Shown: positions 7,799 to 16,886, counted from the first letter of the stretch. The stretch: 64,000 bases of DNA from Desulfoscipio geothermicus (GCA_016841905.1 JAENYF010000003.1:24001-88000), one strand, 5' to 3'. Numbers and translations are program-made. Notes: a model not told the origin generated them from the sequence alone.

Positions 7799-9139
7799 AT
7801 GGATGTCAAATGCCAATCTATTGCAGAAAACGCGGTACATAAGGCGCTGCAGACTGGCGCTGCTATGGCCGAGGCATATATTAGCAGCAGCAAGGATTTA
7901 GAAATTGAAGTGCGCAACGACAGGGTGGAGACTCTGAAATTAGCTGAAGACCGGGGCATGGGTATCAGGGTTTTCCAGGACGGCAAAACGGGTTTTGCTT
8001 TTACTACAGATTTGGGTGAAACAGCTGTATGGGATGCGGTAACACAAGCCCTAGCTAACGCCCGTCTGGCTGAGCCTGACCCGCACCGGCTGCTGCCCTA
8101 CCCAGCCCAGAGTTACCCGGCTTTGGACTTATATGACCCGTCTATTCGGGCCACTACTGTAGAAGATAAAATCAATATGGCTCGCAACATGGAAAGCGAA
8201 GCACGGGCTGCCGATAACCGGGTTAGTATCATCGAGAGCTCAGCTTATCAGGACGGCAAGGCCGAAGTGACCCTGGCGAACTCCCAGGGCCTGACAGTGT
8301 ATTACGGGGGCGCTTATTGCGGTATGTACATTACTCTGGTAGCGGGCGAGGGAGAGGACAGCCAGACCGGGTTTGCCATGAAGTTCAGCCTGCGCTTTGC
8401 CGACCTTGATCCGGCCGCTCTGGGCAAACAGGCCGCGAACAGGGCTACGCGTATGCTGGGAGCTAAGTCCGGGGTGACGCAGCTGGCACCCGTGGTGCTG
8501 GAGCCCTACGTGGCTACCGGTGTTTTAGGACTGCTGGCACCGTCCTTATCTGCCGAAGCGGTGCAAAAGGGGCGTTCCCTGTTGGCCGGTAAGGTTGGTC
8601 AGCAGGTGGCCTCTGAGCAAATCAATATTATTGATGACGGTACACTGCCCGGCGGGATCGCCTCGGCGCCTTTTGACGGTGAAGGGGTGCCCACCTCCAG
8701 GACGGTGCTGGTGCAAAACGGCCGGTTGCAGGGCTTCTTGCATAACATCTATACTTCCGCCAAGGAAGGGGTGTTATCCACCGGCAACGGGGTGCGGGGT
8801 TCTTTTAAAGGAACGCCTGAGGTGGGCACCACCAACTTTTTTATTGAACCGGGCCGGCAAACTGCCGAGCAGCTTATTGGTGATATAGACAGCGGTTTTT
8901 ATGTAACTGAGGTGATGGGCTTGCACACTGCCAACCCCATTTCGGGAGACTTTTCCCTGGGGGCAAGCGGCTTGTGGATTGAAAAGGGTAAGCTGACTTA
9001 CCCTGTGCGGGGCTTGGCGATTGCCGGCAATATCATGGAAATGCTGGGACAGGTGGATGCCGTGGCCAATGACCTGGAGTTTTTCGGCGGTCGGGGCGCT
9101 CCGACCATTAGAGTATCCCACATGAGCATCAGTGGTTAA
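7799..9139 (+). CDS. pmbA: TldD/PmbA family protein, PmbA (TldE) subunit
   Basis: 446 residues. Paralogous to the protein at 4621 along its length (e.g. GRSLLAGKVGQQVAS, FDGEGVPTSRTVL, GTTNFFIEPG) but lacking the HExxxH zinc site, as expected for the non-catalytic PmbA/TldE partner. It would form the TldD-PmbA peptidase. GAGAGGAGCG upstream supplies the SD. A ~115-bp gap after the previous terminator should contain its promoter, but I found no convincing -35/-10 pair. Confidence 0.9.
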   Translation: MDVKCQSIAENAVHKALQTGAAMAEAYISSSKDLEIEVRNDRVETLKLAEDRGMGIRVFQDGKTGFAFTTDLGETAVWDAVTQALANARLAEPDPHRLLPYPAQSYPALDLYDPSIRATTVEDKINMARNMESEARAADNRVSIIESSAYQDGKAEVTLANSQGLTVYYGGAYCGMYITLVAGEGEDSQTGFAMKFSLRFADLDPAALGKQAANRATRMLGAKSGVTQLAPVVLEPYVATGVLGLLAPSLSAEAVQKGRSLLAGKVGQQVASEQINIIDDGTLPGGIASAPFDGEGVPTSRTVLVQNGRLQGFLHNIYTSAKEGVLSTGNGVRGSFKGTPEVGTTNFFIEPGRQTAEQLIGDIDSGFYVTEVMGLHTANPISGDFSLGASGLWIEKGKLTYPVRGLAIAGNIMEMLGQVDAVANDLEFFGGRGAPTIRVSHMSISG

Positions 9140-9220
9140 GAGGTCAAGCTTTGATATCGTACGGCTATGCAAGTAAGGCCATTTATGTTAAAATAATCCC
9201 ATCTTTTTGAGGTGATGCGG

Positions 9221-9658
9221 GTGAAAATACTGGTTCTCAACGGGCCGAACCTTAACCTGCTGGGTCAGCGTGAACCAGGAGTGTATGGTACCGGTTCATT
9301 GGAGGAAATTAACACTTCGCTGCAGAAATTGGCCCGAGAGCTGAGAGTAGATATCGGTTTTATGCAGTCCAATCATGAGGGTGTGCTGATCGACAAGCTG
9401 CATACCGCCTTGGCTGAGTACGATGCGGTGGTTTTTAACCCGGGCGCTTTTACCCATTACAGTTACGCCCTGCGTGATGCGGTAGCGGCCATTACTTTAC
9501 CGGTGGTGGAAGTGCATATTACCAACATCCACGCCCGGGAGGAATTTCGTCGTCTTTCAGTGATTGCCCCGGTGGCGGCAGGGCAGATCACCGGTTTTGG
9601 GGCCTTGGGTTACCAGCTGGCTCTCCGGGCGGCGGTGGGTTTGGTGACTGGCAAATAA
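9221..9658 (+). CDS. aroQ: Type II 3-dehydroquinate dehydratase
   Basis: 145 residues from GTG 9221 (SD GAGGTGAT, 4-nt spacer), giving the canonical N-terminus KILVLNGPNLNLLGQREP with the active-site lid Arg. FMQSNHEGVLIDKLH, FNPGAFTHYSYALRDA and EVHITNIHAREEFR are the catalytic and ligand motifs. It converts 3-dehydroquinate to 3-dehydroshikimate in the shikimate pathway as a dodecamer. It heads an aroQ-pepP-efp-spoIIIA run that matches the B. subtilis order (yqhS-yqhT-efp). Confidence 0.95.
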   Translation: MKILVLNGPNLNLLGQREPGVYGTGSLEEINTSLQKLARELRVDIGFMQSNHEGVLIDKLHTALAEYDAVVFNPGAFTHYSYALRDAVAAITLPVVEVHITNIHAREEFRRLSVIAPVAAGQITGFGALGYQLALRAAVGLVTGK

Positions 9659-9734
9659 GCTGTGCCCGGTCATACGTGTTCTAATAACGGGGCATATTAA
9701 CCGGTTGGGTTTTACCGGTGTGATGGAGGATTAT

Positions 9735-10814
9735 ATGCAAACGCGTGTAAACAAAGTGGTCGCGGCCCTCCGGGATAAGTCTGTTGGTGGGCTGATTGTT
9801 GTGCAGCCTGAAAACCGTTTTTACTTAAGCGGGTTCACCGGTGATGCCGGAGCATTGTTGATTACATCCGGGCAGTCTTATATCATTACCGACTTTAGGT
9901 TTATTGAACAAGCGCGGGAGCAAAGCCCGCACTTGGAAATAATTAAGATTGAAACCACCTTGGCTGATGCGTTGGTGGATTTAGCAGGCAGGTTAAAATT
10001 TTCTGTTCTGGGCTTTGAGGGAGATTACATAACTTATCAATTTTACGCTACACTACAAAATAAGATGGATAAGCTGGGAGCAGTGTCCTTGCGTTCAGTG
10101 GAGGGTGTGGTTGAGCAATTCCGGCGGGTCAAGGAGCCGGATGAGCTGGCTGCCATCCAGAAAGCGATGTCCCTTTTGGATGAAGGCTTCCAGCACATCT
10201 GCGGTCATATCATGCCAGGGATTAGCGAAAGGGCAGTGGCACTGGAATTGGAAACCTTTATGCGCCTCCGTGGTGCGGAGAAAACAGCTTTCCCCTTTAT
10301 TGTAGCCTCCGGGTACCGGGCTGCGCTGCCACACGGCGAGGCCTCAGCTAAATTAATCAGTCCGGGTGAGGTCATCACGCTGGATTTTGGTGTAATGGTG
10401 GATCATTATAACTCGGATATGACCAGGACTGTGTCACTGGGATTACCAACTGCACAAATGAAAGAAATATATAGCATTGTTTTGGAAGCCCAGTTAGCCG
10501 GATTGGCAGCGGTACGAGCAGGTGTGCCGGCCAGTGCGGTGGATAAGGCTGCCCGGGAGGTCATAGCTGCACATGGATACGGAGAATATTTCGGCCACGG
10601 CACCGGGCATGGTGTCGGCCTGGCGGTGCATGAGGGGCCAAGCCTTTCTGCCAGGGATGATACGGTTTTACAGGCTGGCATGGTGGTAACTGTAGAGCCC
10701 GGTATTTATTTGCCCGGCACAGGGGGAATACGTATTGAGGACAGCGTACTGGTAGAGCAAAACGGCTGCCGGTTGCTGACCGGCTCGCCCAAGGACAGAC
10801 TTATCGAACTTTAA
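9735..10814 (+). CDS. M24 family Xaa-Pro aminopeptidase
   Basis: 359 residues from the ATG at 9735 (SD GGAGG, 5-nt spacer). The creatinase-like N-domain (to about 125) precedes the pita-bread metalloprotease fold. Dinuclear metal ligands are visible in LDFGVMVDHYNSDMTRT (two Asp), GHGTGHGVGLAVHEGP (His), VTVEPGIY (Glu) and GIRIEDSVLV (Glu). It removes N-terminal residues preceding proline. It corresponds positionally to B. subtilis yqhT, directly upstream of efp. Confidence 0.93.
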   Translation: MQTRVNKVVAALRDKSVGGLIVVQPENRFYLSGFTGDAGALLITSGQSYIITDFRFIEQAREQSPHLEIIKIETTLADALVDLAGRLKFSVLGFEGDYITYQFYATLQNKMDKLGAVSLRSVEGVVEQFRRVKEPDELAAIQKAMSLLDEGFQHICGHIMPGISERAVALELETFMRLRGAEKTAFPFIVASGYRAALPHGEASAKLISPGEVITLDFGVMVDHYNSDMTRTVSLGLPTAQMKEIYSIVLEAQLAGLAAVRAGVPASAVDKAAREVIAAHGYGEYFGHGTGHGVGLAVHEGPSLSARDDTVLQAGMVVTVEPGIYLPGTGGIRIEDSVLVEQNGCRLLTGSPKDRLIEL

Positions 10815-10909
10815 CTCACCATAGCACCCGGGCTGGTGGTGCAAGTAAGGCCAGGTTTGCCGGGTGTTAAAAAAGTAAAAAACAGTATAATTCGAGGAGG
10901 CGGAGTAGT

Positions 10910-11467
10910 TTGGTTTCAACTAATGATTTCAGAACCGGTCTGACTATAGAACTGGATGGCGATGTTTATCAGGTAGTAGAATTTCAACATGTTAAGCCGG
11001 GCAAAGGGGCAGCTTTTGTGCGGTCTAAGCTTAGAAATTTGCGTACCGGCGCCGTAGTGGACAAGACCTTTAACGCCGGTGAAAAAATGCCTAAGGCTAG
11101 AATTGAGCATCGGGAAACCCAATACCTATACAATGACGGTGAAGAGTATAATTTTATGGACATGGAAAGTTATGACCAGTTCAGTATGACTAAAGAGCAG
11201 TTGGCCGATGCTATTAAATTTCTCAAGGAAAATATGACTATAACCATTATGTCCTACCAGGAACGCTCCATTGGTGTGGAATTACCCAATGTGGTGGAAC
11301 TGGAAGTGGTGGACACAGCACCGGGTATCAAGGGTGATACTGCTTCCGGTGGTTCTAAACCGGCTACCTTGGAAACCGGCTACGTGGTGCAGGTACCGTT
11401 CTTCATTAATGTAGGCGATGTGCTGCAGGTAGACACTCGCACAGGTCATTATATCAAAAGAGCTTAA
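10910..11467 (+). CDS. efp: Elongation factor P
   Basis: 185 residues from TTG 10910, behind a GGAGGCGGAG site. Three OB-like domains; the loop [12 protein letters not shown] carries the conserved Lys at about position 32 that is modified in many bacteria. It relieves ribosome stalling at polyproline. No PoxA/EpmA-type modification gene is in the window. A TATAAT at 10886 has no good -35, so efp may depend on read-through from pepP. Confidence 0.97.
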   Translation: MVSTNDFRTGLTIELDGDVYQVVEFQHVKPGKGAAFVRSKLRNLRTGAVVDKTFNAGEKMPKARIEHRETQYLYNDGEEYNFMDMESYDQFSMTKEQLADAIKFLKENMTITIMSYQERSIGVELPNVVELEVVDTAPGIKGDTASGGSKPATLETGYVVQVPFFINVGDVLQVDTRTGHYIKRA

Positions 11468-11520
11468 AAGAGCTTGTGAAAAAAGCAATCTTTTTATCGT
11501 ATGCAGGAAATATATGTTTA

Positions 11521-11575
11521 AAAACCCCCGCTGTGAGAGATACTATTTTTGATAGTAACTACAAGGGGGTATTTT
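11521..11575 (+). promoter_or_regulatory. Putative RBS-sequestering hairpin ahead of the zinc-ribbon gene
   Basis: AAAACCCCC (11521-11529) can pair with GGGGGTATTTT (11565-11575), which contains the SD of the downstream ATG at 11577. An inner ATACTAT/ATAGTA stem would nucleate the fold. Folding would mask the ribosome-binding site, suggesting translational control by temperature, ligand or protein. The alternative is that it is a weak terminator between efp and this gene. Confidence 0.45.
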
Positions 11576-11576
11576 T

Positions 11577-12008
11577 ATGTCTGAACTTAAATCAAAAGTG
11601 GCTTACCTGCAGGGGCTGGCCAACGGTATGAATGTTGAGGAAGATAGTAAGGAAGGCAAGCTGCTGGGTGGTATTATTAATGTTTTAGATCAATTTGCCG
11701 ATTCATTTTCAGAGCTGGAAGAATCCCAAGAACAACTGGAAGAATACATTGAAACCCTGGATGAAGACTTATATACGCTGGAAAATGACCTGCATGACGA
11801 GGACTTGGAAGAATATATGGAAGCGGACTGCCCCGGCTGCGGGGAGACAGTGCTCTTTCACCCGAGCATCATGGATGATGAGGATATTATTGAGGTTACT
11901 TGTCCCAATTGCGATGAGGTGGTTTTTGTTAATAATGACGATTGTGCATCTGCAGATGAGCCGGAAATATTGCATAGCCGGAACTCCGTCATTGAGGATG
12001 ATATATAA
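11577..12008 (+). CDS. Acidic coiled-coil / zinc-ribbon protein (CD1247 N-terminal-domain family)
   Basis: 143 residues, very acidic. Residues 1-75 form a helical segment with heptad character (QFADSFSELEESQEQLEEYIETLDEDLYTLENDL). Two Cys pairs (CPGC about 85, CPNC about 108) make a zinc ribbon. It matches the CD1247-N-terminal-domain family, common between efp and spoIIIA in Clostridia; function unknown. SD AAGGGGGT lies 6 nt before the ATG and can be folded away by the upstream hairpin. Confidence 0.8.
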   Translation: MSELKSKVAYLQGLANGMNVEEDSKEGKLLGGIINVLDQFADSFSELEESQEQLEEYIETLDEDLYTLENDLHDEDLEEYMEADCPGCGETVLFHPSIMDDEDIIEVTCPNCDEVVFVNNDDCASADEPEILHSRNSVIEDDI

Positions 12009-12032
12009 ACAACCAAACCAAATTGATTAAAT

Positions 12033-12069
12033 CAAGCTGCTTCTTGCTTCGGCAAGGCGGCTTTTTTTT
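12033..12069 (+). terminator. Intrinsic terminator
   Basis: An AAGCTGC...GGCGGCTT stem with an inner CTTGC-ttcg-GCAAG helix is followed by eight T residues, ending the zinc-ribbon gene and isolating spoIIIA. Confidence 0.9.
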
Positions 12070-12135
12070 GTGTATTTCCAAAGTTAAAAGTAGAAGTAAA
12101 TGTACTTATTTGTTTTTTTATTTATAAGGGCATAT

Positions 12136-12163
12136 TTTACCAATCCAGTAAATAAAGTATAAT
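12136..12163 (+). promoter_or_regulatory. Promoter-like sequence upstream of spoIIIA
   Basis: TTTACC, 16-nt spacer, TATAAT, 33 nt before the spoIIIAA start and after the preceding terminator. The -10 is a perfect σA hexamer. In B. subtilis spoIIIA is σE-dependent; a GCATATT element at 12130 is σE -35-like, but I find no matching -10 at the right distance. Confidence 0.45.
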
Positions 12164-12195
12164 ACAAATCCTTGTCTGGGCTGGAGGTAGGTAAA

Positions 12196-13239
12196 TTGAA
12201 CAAATATTTGATCACTAAACCGGTGCTGCATGCCTCGGCCGAACCTATTCAATGCCCTGCCGGTGGGTGGCGGCAGATTGCAGCTGTGTTGCCGTCCAAT
12301 TTGGCGGATCTGATCGCCCGGGTGACGCCTCGCTATCTTAATGGGTTAGAGGAAATCAGGCTGCGGCGGGACAGGCCTTTGATGCTGGGTCTGGGGGGCA
12401 GTGATTACTTCCTCCGCCAGGATGGGACGCCGGTATCTGAGCCGGACGGGGCATATCTTGTTGACGCCGCCGATCTGGAAAAGGTATTGCATAATATCAG
12501 CGGTTCTTCCCTGTATGCCCTGGAGGAAGAGTTGAAAAACGGTTATGTCACATTGCCCGGCGGCCACAGAGTAGGGCTTACCGGCAAGGCCGTGCTGGAA
12601 AATGGACGGGTTAAAACACTAAAGTACTTGTCTGGGTTAAACATTCGTGTGTGCCGGGAGATTAAGGGGGCGGCTAATGGATTGATTAAGCATTTGATTG
12701 AACATCAGGCGCAGAATGTTTATCATACAGTAATTTTTTCGCCTCCCCGCTGCGGTAAAACCACGCTGCTGCGGGACCTGGTGCGCCAGGTGAGCAACGG
12801 ACTGCCGGGTATGCAATTTGCCGGGCGGACGGTGGGTGTGGTGGACGAGCGTTCGGAAATTGCCGGGTGCCACCGAGGGGTGCCACAAATGGATGTGGGT
12901 GTCAGGACGGATGTGTTGGATGGCTGTCCCAAGGCGCAGGGTATGATGATGCTCCTGCGGGCCATGTCACCGGATGTGATTGTCACCGATGAAATCGGCA
13001 GCATGGAGGATATTCATGCGCTGGAAGAGGTGTTCAATGCTGGAGTGCGCGTCATCGTTACTATACATGCCTCATCGCTTAGGGAATTAGCTAATCGCCC
13101 GGCTCTTAAATACCTGCTGCAGCTGAATGTAGTTGAAAGGTTTGTGCTGCTGGGCCGTTCACGGGGGGTGGGCACGGTGGAGAAAATTTTTAGTAGTGCG
13201 GATCTGCCTGGCTTGGGGGTGAAAATGTGTTTAAGCTGA
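12196..13239 (+). CDS. spoIIIAA: Stage III sporulation protein AA, AAA-type ATPase
   Basis: 347 residues from TTG 12196 (SD GGAGGT, 8-nt spacer). The Walker A motif SPPRCGKTTLLRD is near residue 182 and the Walker B-like VIVTDEIG near 258, as in type II/IV secretion ATPases. It powers the SpoIIIA-SpoIIQ channel complex that connects mother cell and forespore after engulfment. First gene of the eight-gene spoIIIA operon; it overlaps spoIIIAB by 13 bp. Confidence 0.96.
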   Translation: MNKYLITKPVLHASAEPIQCPAGGWRQIAAVLPSNLADLIARVTPRYLNGLEEIRLRRDRPLMLGLGGSDYFLRQDGTPVSEPDGAYLVDAADLEKVLHNISGSSLYALEEELKNGYVTLPGGHRVGLTGKAVLENGRVKTLKYLSGLNIRVCREIKGAANGLIKHLIEHQAQNVYHTVIFSPPRCGKTTLLRDLVRQVSNGLPGMQFAGRTVGVVDERSEIAGCHRGVPQMDVGVRTDVLDGCPKAQGMMMLLRAMSPDVIVTDEIGSMEDIHALEEVFNAGVRVIVTIHASSLRELANRPALKYLLQLNVVERFVLLGRSRGVGTVEKIFSSADLPGLGVKMCLS

Positions 13240-13745
13240 TTGGTGGACTACTGGTGGTGGTGGCCAGTGGGTTGGCCGGCTGGCAGGTTTCCAGGTCTTA
13301 TGCCGGCAGGCCGGTGGAACTGCGCCAATTTATTTCAGCGCTGCAATTGCTGGAAACTGAAATCACCTACGCAGCCACACCGCTGTACGAGGCGCTGAGC
13401 GGGGTAGCAGAGCAAGTCGGTGTACCGGCAGCCTCTTTTTTCCGCCAAGTGGCTTTTGAGCTGGGTGCCCACCGGGGCTACTCCGCCAGGGAGGCCTGGC
13501 ATGGCGCCTTGGAGGTTTATAGCCGGCGCAGTGCCCTGGGTCCAGGTGATTTGAGTATCCTGCGGGGGTTAGGCAACAACCTGGGTATGTCGGACCGGGA
13601 AGATCAAAGCAAGCACCTGCGCTTGGCTGCGGAACAGTTAAAAACTGCTATGGCGATGGCTGAAGAGGCGGCTACTAAAAACGTAAAATTGTGGAATTAT
13701 ATGGGGTTGTTAGGCGGGCTGGTTATTGTTCTGGCGCTTTATTAA
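13227..13745 (+). CDS. spoIIIAB: Stage III sporulation protein AB
   Basis: 172 residues from GTG 13227 (SD GGGGGTGA), overlapping spoIIIAA. N-terminal hydrophobic segment (KLIGGLLVVVASGLAGWQVS), a helical cytoplasmic region (RQFISALQLLETEITYAATPLYEAL), and a C-terminal membrane segment ending LGGLVIVLALY. Resembles the cytosolic part of GspF/PilC-type platform proteins. Part of the feeding-tube channel. Confidence 0.95.
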   Translation: MFKLIGGLLVVVASGLAGWQVSRSYAGRPVELRQFISALQLLETEITYAATPLYEALSGVAEQVGVPAASFFRQVAFELGAHRGYSAREAWHGALEVYSRRSALGPGDLSILRGLGNNLGMSDREDQSKHLRLAAEQLKTAMAMAEEAATKNVKLWNYMGLLGGLVIVLALY

Positions 13746-13759
13746 AAGGAGGAATGTTC

Positions 13760-13966
13760 ATGATGGGTGCCAACATCGATTTAATCTTTAAAATTGCCGG
13801 CATTGGCATTTTAGTTGCCGTAGCCACAATGGTGTTGAAAAATTCCGGCAAAGAAGACTATGGTTTTGCAGTGACTCTAACGGGTATTGCAGTGGTGTTG
13901 ATCATGGTGATCCAAATGCTGGGCACCCTTTTCGACGAGGTCAAAACAGTTTTTAAATTATTCTAG
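13760..13966 (+). CDS. spoIIIAC: Stage III sporulation protein AC
   Basis: 68 residues from ATG 13760 (SD AAAGGAGG). Two membrane helices flank KNSGKEDYG. The size equals that of other SpoIIIAC proteins. With SpoIIIAD it forms the small membrane components of the SpoIIIA complex in the mother-cell membrane. Confidence 0.95.
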   Translation: MMGANIDLIFKIAGIGILVAVATMVLKNSGKEDYGFAVTLTGIAVVLIMVIQMLGTLFDEVKTVFKLF

Positions 13967-13977
13967 GCGGTGGTGGT

Positions 13978-14364
13978 ATGGATATTTTACAGATATCCGG
14001 TATCGCTCTAACCGGTGCGGTGCTGGCCGTGGTGCTGAAACAAAAGTCGCCGCCCATGGCAGTGCTGCTTAGTATTGCAGTAGGCGTGATCATATTTCTG
14101 CTGGTCCTGGGCAAAATTGGAGCTATTGTGGACATCCTGCAGCAGTTATCGGAAAGAGCCGACATCAGCACCATTTACCTGGGCACGTTGCTTAAAATTA
14201 TCGGTATTGCTTATATAGCAGATTTTATTGCCCAGATCTGCCGGGATGCCGACCAAGGCGCCTTTGCCACCAAAGTTGAAATGGCTGCCAAAATTATGGT
14301 GCTGGTGCTGGCGGTGCCCATTGTGGTAGCGGTGCTGCAGGCGCTGTTGCGGCTGGTGCCATAA
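13978..14364 (+). CDS. spoIIIAD: Stage III sporulation protein AD
   Basis: 128 residues, four hydrophobic segments (e.g. ISGIALTGAVLAVVL, MAVLLSIAVGVIIFLLVLGKIG) with the conserved FIAQICRDADQGAFATKVE loop near residue 80. A GGCGGTGGT SD lies directly before the ATG. Eleven bases separate it from spoIIIAC. Confidence 0.95.
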   Translation: MDILQISGIALTGAVLAVVLKQKSPPMAVLLSIAVGVIIFLLVLGKIGAIVDILQQLSERADISTIYLGTLLKIIGIAYIADFIAQICRDADQGAFATKVEMAAKIMVLVLAVPIVVAVLQALLRLVP

Positions 14365-14378
14365 GGGAGGGGTAAAGC

Positions 14379-15581
14379 TTGAGCTATAAAGCAACCTATC
14401 ATTGCCGCATCTGGGGTTCGCTGCTGTTTTTAGCCTTCTATATAGGCTTAACTCTTGCCATGCCCCTGGCAGCCTGGGCGGCTCCTGAGAGCGCCGGGGA
14501 AGTGGACGAGCAGTTGGGTAAGCTGGATATGGGCGAAGTCCAGCAGTTTGTCAACCGGATGGATCATGAGCTGCAAAGTGCACTGCCGGAAACCGATTTT
14601 AAGGCGTTGGTCACCGGACTGGCCACCGGTCAAATAGCCATGCAGCCTACTGAGATATTTAACCAGTGCATTAATTATTTATTCCGCGAAGTGGTGGCCA
14701 ACTCAGCATTGCTAGGGAAACTGGTGGTACTGGCGGTTATTTGTGCAGTGCTGACCAATATTACCGGTGCCTTTGAAAAGGGAACCACGGGGCAGCTTAC
14801 CCATATGGTTGCCTACCTGGTGCTGATATCCATCGCTGTTGGTTCCTTCGGTCTGGCCATCCAGCTGGGCAGGGAAGTGGTGGATCATATGGTCGCCTTT
14901 ATGCAGGCTTTGCTGCCGCTCTTGCTGACCCTGCTGGTTGCGGTAGGGGGAATTGCCTCGGCGGCAATATTTCACCCGATTATTTTTATCACCATTGCTG
15001 CCTTTGGTACGATTATTAATAATGTTATCCTCCCGCTGATATTTTTTGCCGCGGTACTGGAAATTGTGAGTGGGTTGTCTGAGCATTTTCAGGTGTCCAA
15101 GCTGGCCGGTTTATTAAAAACCGTGGCTATGAGTGTAATGGGCCTGATGAGTACCATATTTTTGGGAGTTATGGCATTGCAGGGGGTAGCTGGAGCGGTG
15201 GCGGACAGTTTAACTTTTCGCACGGCCAAGTTTGCCACACATACTTTTATCCCTGTAGTGGGAGGTGTGTTCAGCGATGCTTTGGAGGCGGTAATCAGGT
15301 CATCGCTGCTGATGAAAAACGCAGTAGGTATTGCAGGGGTGCTCATTATCATCATGCTGCTGGTGGTCCCTCTGGTAAAAATAGTGACTATTGCCTTTAT
15401 TTATAAGCTGGCCGGAGCGGTGATCCAGCCTGTTGGTGAAGATAAAATCAGTAATTGTTTAAACACGCTGGGTGGTAGCTTGCTTACAGTTTTTGGCGCT
15501 GTGGCAATGGTTGGTCTGTTGTTCTTTTTTTCTCTGGCCATTGTGGTGGGGTTGGGAAATATTACGGTAATGCTGCATTAA
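14379..15581 (+). CDS. spoIIIAE: Stage III sporulation protein AE
   Basis: 400 residues from TTG 14379 (SD GGGAGGGG). A cleavable-looking signal segment (LLFLAFYIGLTLAMPLAAWA) is followed by an extracytoplasmic helical stretch and at least six membrane helices. It is the large polytopic component of the SpoIIIA channel. Size and operon position fit the family. Confidence 0.95.
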   Translation: MSYKATYHCRIWGSLLFLAFYIGLTLAMPLAAWAAPESAGEVDEQLGKLDMGEVQQFVNRMDHELQSALPETDFKALVTGLATGQIAMQPTEIFNQCINYLFREVVANSALLGKLVVLAVICAVLTNITGAFEKGTTGQLTHMVAYLVLISIAVGSFGLAIQLGREVVDHMVAFMQALLPLLLTLLVAVGGIASAAIFHPIIFITIAAFGTIINNVILPLIFFAAVLEIVSGLSEHFQVSKLAGLLKTVAMSVMGLMSTIFLGVMALQGVAGAVADSLTFRTAKFATHTFIPVVGGVFSDALEAVIRSSLLMKNAVGIAGVLIIIMLLVVPLVKIVTIAFIYKLAGAVIQPVGEDKISNCLNTLGGSLLTVFGAVAMVGLLFFFSLAIVVGLGNITVMLH

Positions 15582-15597
15582 GTTTGGGGGCGGTGGT

Positions 15598-16254
15598 ATG
15601 GATGTACTCCGTGAACTGATTCAAACGATTATTGTAATTGTAGTGCTGGCTGTGCTAGTGGAAATGCTGCTGCCCAACGGTGATATGCGCCGCTATGTCA
15701 AAATGGTGATAGGTCTGTTAATCATTATGGCGGTATTGCAAGCAGTAGCCGGGCTGGTGAACAGCCAGTTTATGCAGGAAGTGCCTGCGGTGACCGTGTC
15801 CGATATTGGGGCGCCGCCACTTGAAGATATCATGGCTGCCGGTGAGGAACTGTCGGCTATCAACCGTGACAAGGCCGAGCAGCAGTACTGCGAGGGACTG
15901 TCCAGGCAGGTGCTGGCTCTGGTTAGCATGAATTCTGAGGTGCAAGCTGTGGATGCCTGGGTAAATATTGATGGGGAAAACAGTGACATTAAAGAAATAA
16001 CCATTGTATTTCAGGCGGGAGAAAAAGAGCCGGCAGGCGAAGCTAATGAAGGCCTTAATATCACTGATAGTGAGAGCGGAGCTTTGGATGTGCAGCCGGT
16101 GGTAGTTAATCTGGGTGAAAAAACCGCTGTGAATGAGTTAAGCCAGGTTAAGGAGGCTACGCCCGAGCAAAAAAAAATAGCTGCTGAGCTAACCGGGGTG
16201 ATAGCCGAATTCTATAATCTTAAGCCTGAACAGGTTAAATATGAGTTTCAGTAA
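15598..16254 (+). CDS. spoIIIAF: Stage III sporulation protein AF
   Basis: 218 residues. Two N-terminal membrane segments (TIIVIVVLAVLVEMLL, MVIGLLIIMAVLQAVAG) separated by PNGDMRRYVK, then a soluble ring-building-like domain ending AELTGVIAEFYNLKPEQVKYEF. Component of the SpoIIIA complex between AE and AG. Confidence 0.94.
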   Translation: MDVLRELIQTIIVIVVLAVLVEMLLPNGDMRRYVKMVIGLLIIMAVLQAVAGLVNSQFMQEVPAVTVSDIGAPPLEDIMAAGEELSAINRDKAEQQYCEGLSRQVLALVSMNSEVQAVDAWVNIDGENSDIKEITIVFQAGEKEPAGEANEGLNITDSESGALDVQPVVVNLGEKTAVNELSQVKEATPEQKKIAAELTGVIAEFYNLKPEQVKYEFQ

Positions 16255-16274
16255 GAATTGTTGGAGGTGAGAGA

Positions 16275-16886
16275 ATGAACGGTACAGATTTATTTAATCC
16301 CAAGAATAAGAAGTTCTGGTCGATAGGATTGCTGCTGCTCCTGGGTATTATGTTAATGTTGTTGGGCAGCTGTGATAGCGGCGTATTCAGTACAAAATCC
16401 GAAAAAGTTCCGCTGGATAGCGATATGACCGGCGGAACCAGTAAGCCCAGTGTTGTTTCAAATTCATTGATGACCAGGGAGGAAGAGGAATTAGCGGTGG
16501 AATTGCGCCACATGCTGGAACAGGTGGCCGGAGCAGGTAAGGTGGAAGTTACCGTGCAGCTGGCTTCATCTACAAACAATGATTACGCCATTAATACCAC
16601 CACGGGTCTTAAAAATACCCAGGAGAAGGACCAAGGGGGAGGTTCACGGCAAATCACTGAAAACACCGATTCCAGCACGGTGGTAATTGCCCGGGGTGAT
16701 CAGGGACTGGAAGAGCCGGTGGTGCAAAAGGAAGTGGCGCCCGATGTTGCGGGTATCATGGTGGTGGCCCAGGGGGCTGGTACACCCCGGGTAAAGGCCG
16801 ATTTGTTTCGGGCGGTACAGGTTGCCCTGGGTGTGGAACCGCATAGGATTATCGTGCTACCTATGAAGGAGGGGTTGCAGGGTTGA
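16275..16886 (+). CDS. spoIIIAG: Stage III sporulation protein AG
   Basis: 203 residues. One N-terminal membrane segment (FWSIGLLLLLGIMLMLLGSC), then a domain with ELRHMLEQVAGAGKVEVTVQLAS and VAGIMVVAQGAG..RVKADLFRAVQVALGVEPHRIIVLPM, the ring-building fold that gives the large SpoIIIAG ring in the intermembrane space. The LLGSC sequence resembles a lipobox, but more probably ends the TM helix. Confidence 0.95.
   Translation: MNGTDLFNPKNKKFWSIGLLLLLGIMLMLLGSCDSGVFSTKSEKVPLDSDMTGGTSKPSVVSNSLMTREEEELAVELRHMLEQVAGAGKVEVTVQLASSTNNDYAINTTTGLKNTQEKDQGGGSRQITENTDSSTVVIARGDQGLEEPVVQKEVAPDVAGIMVVAQGAGTPRVKADLFRAVQVALGVEPHRIIVLPMKEGLQG

Noticed and set aside
10886-10891. TATAAT upstream of efp as a promoter
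   Set aside because: The nearest TTGCCG is 23 nt away, too far, and no other -35 fits.
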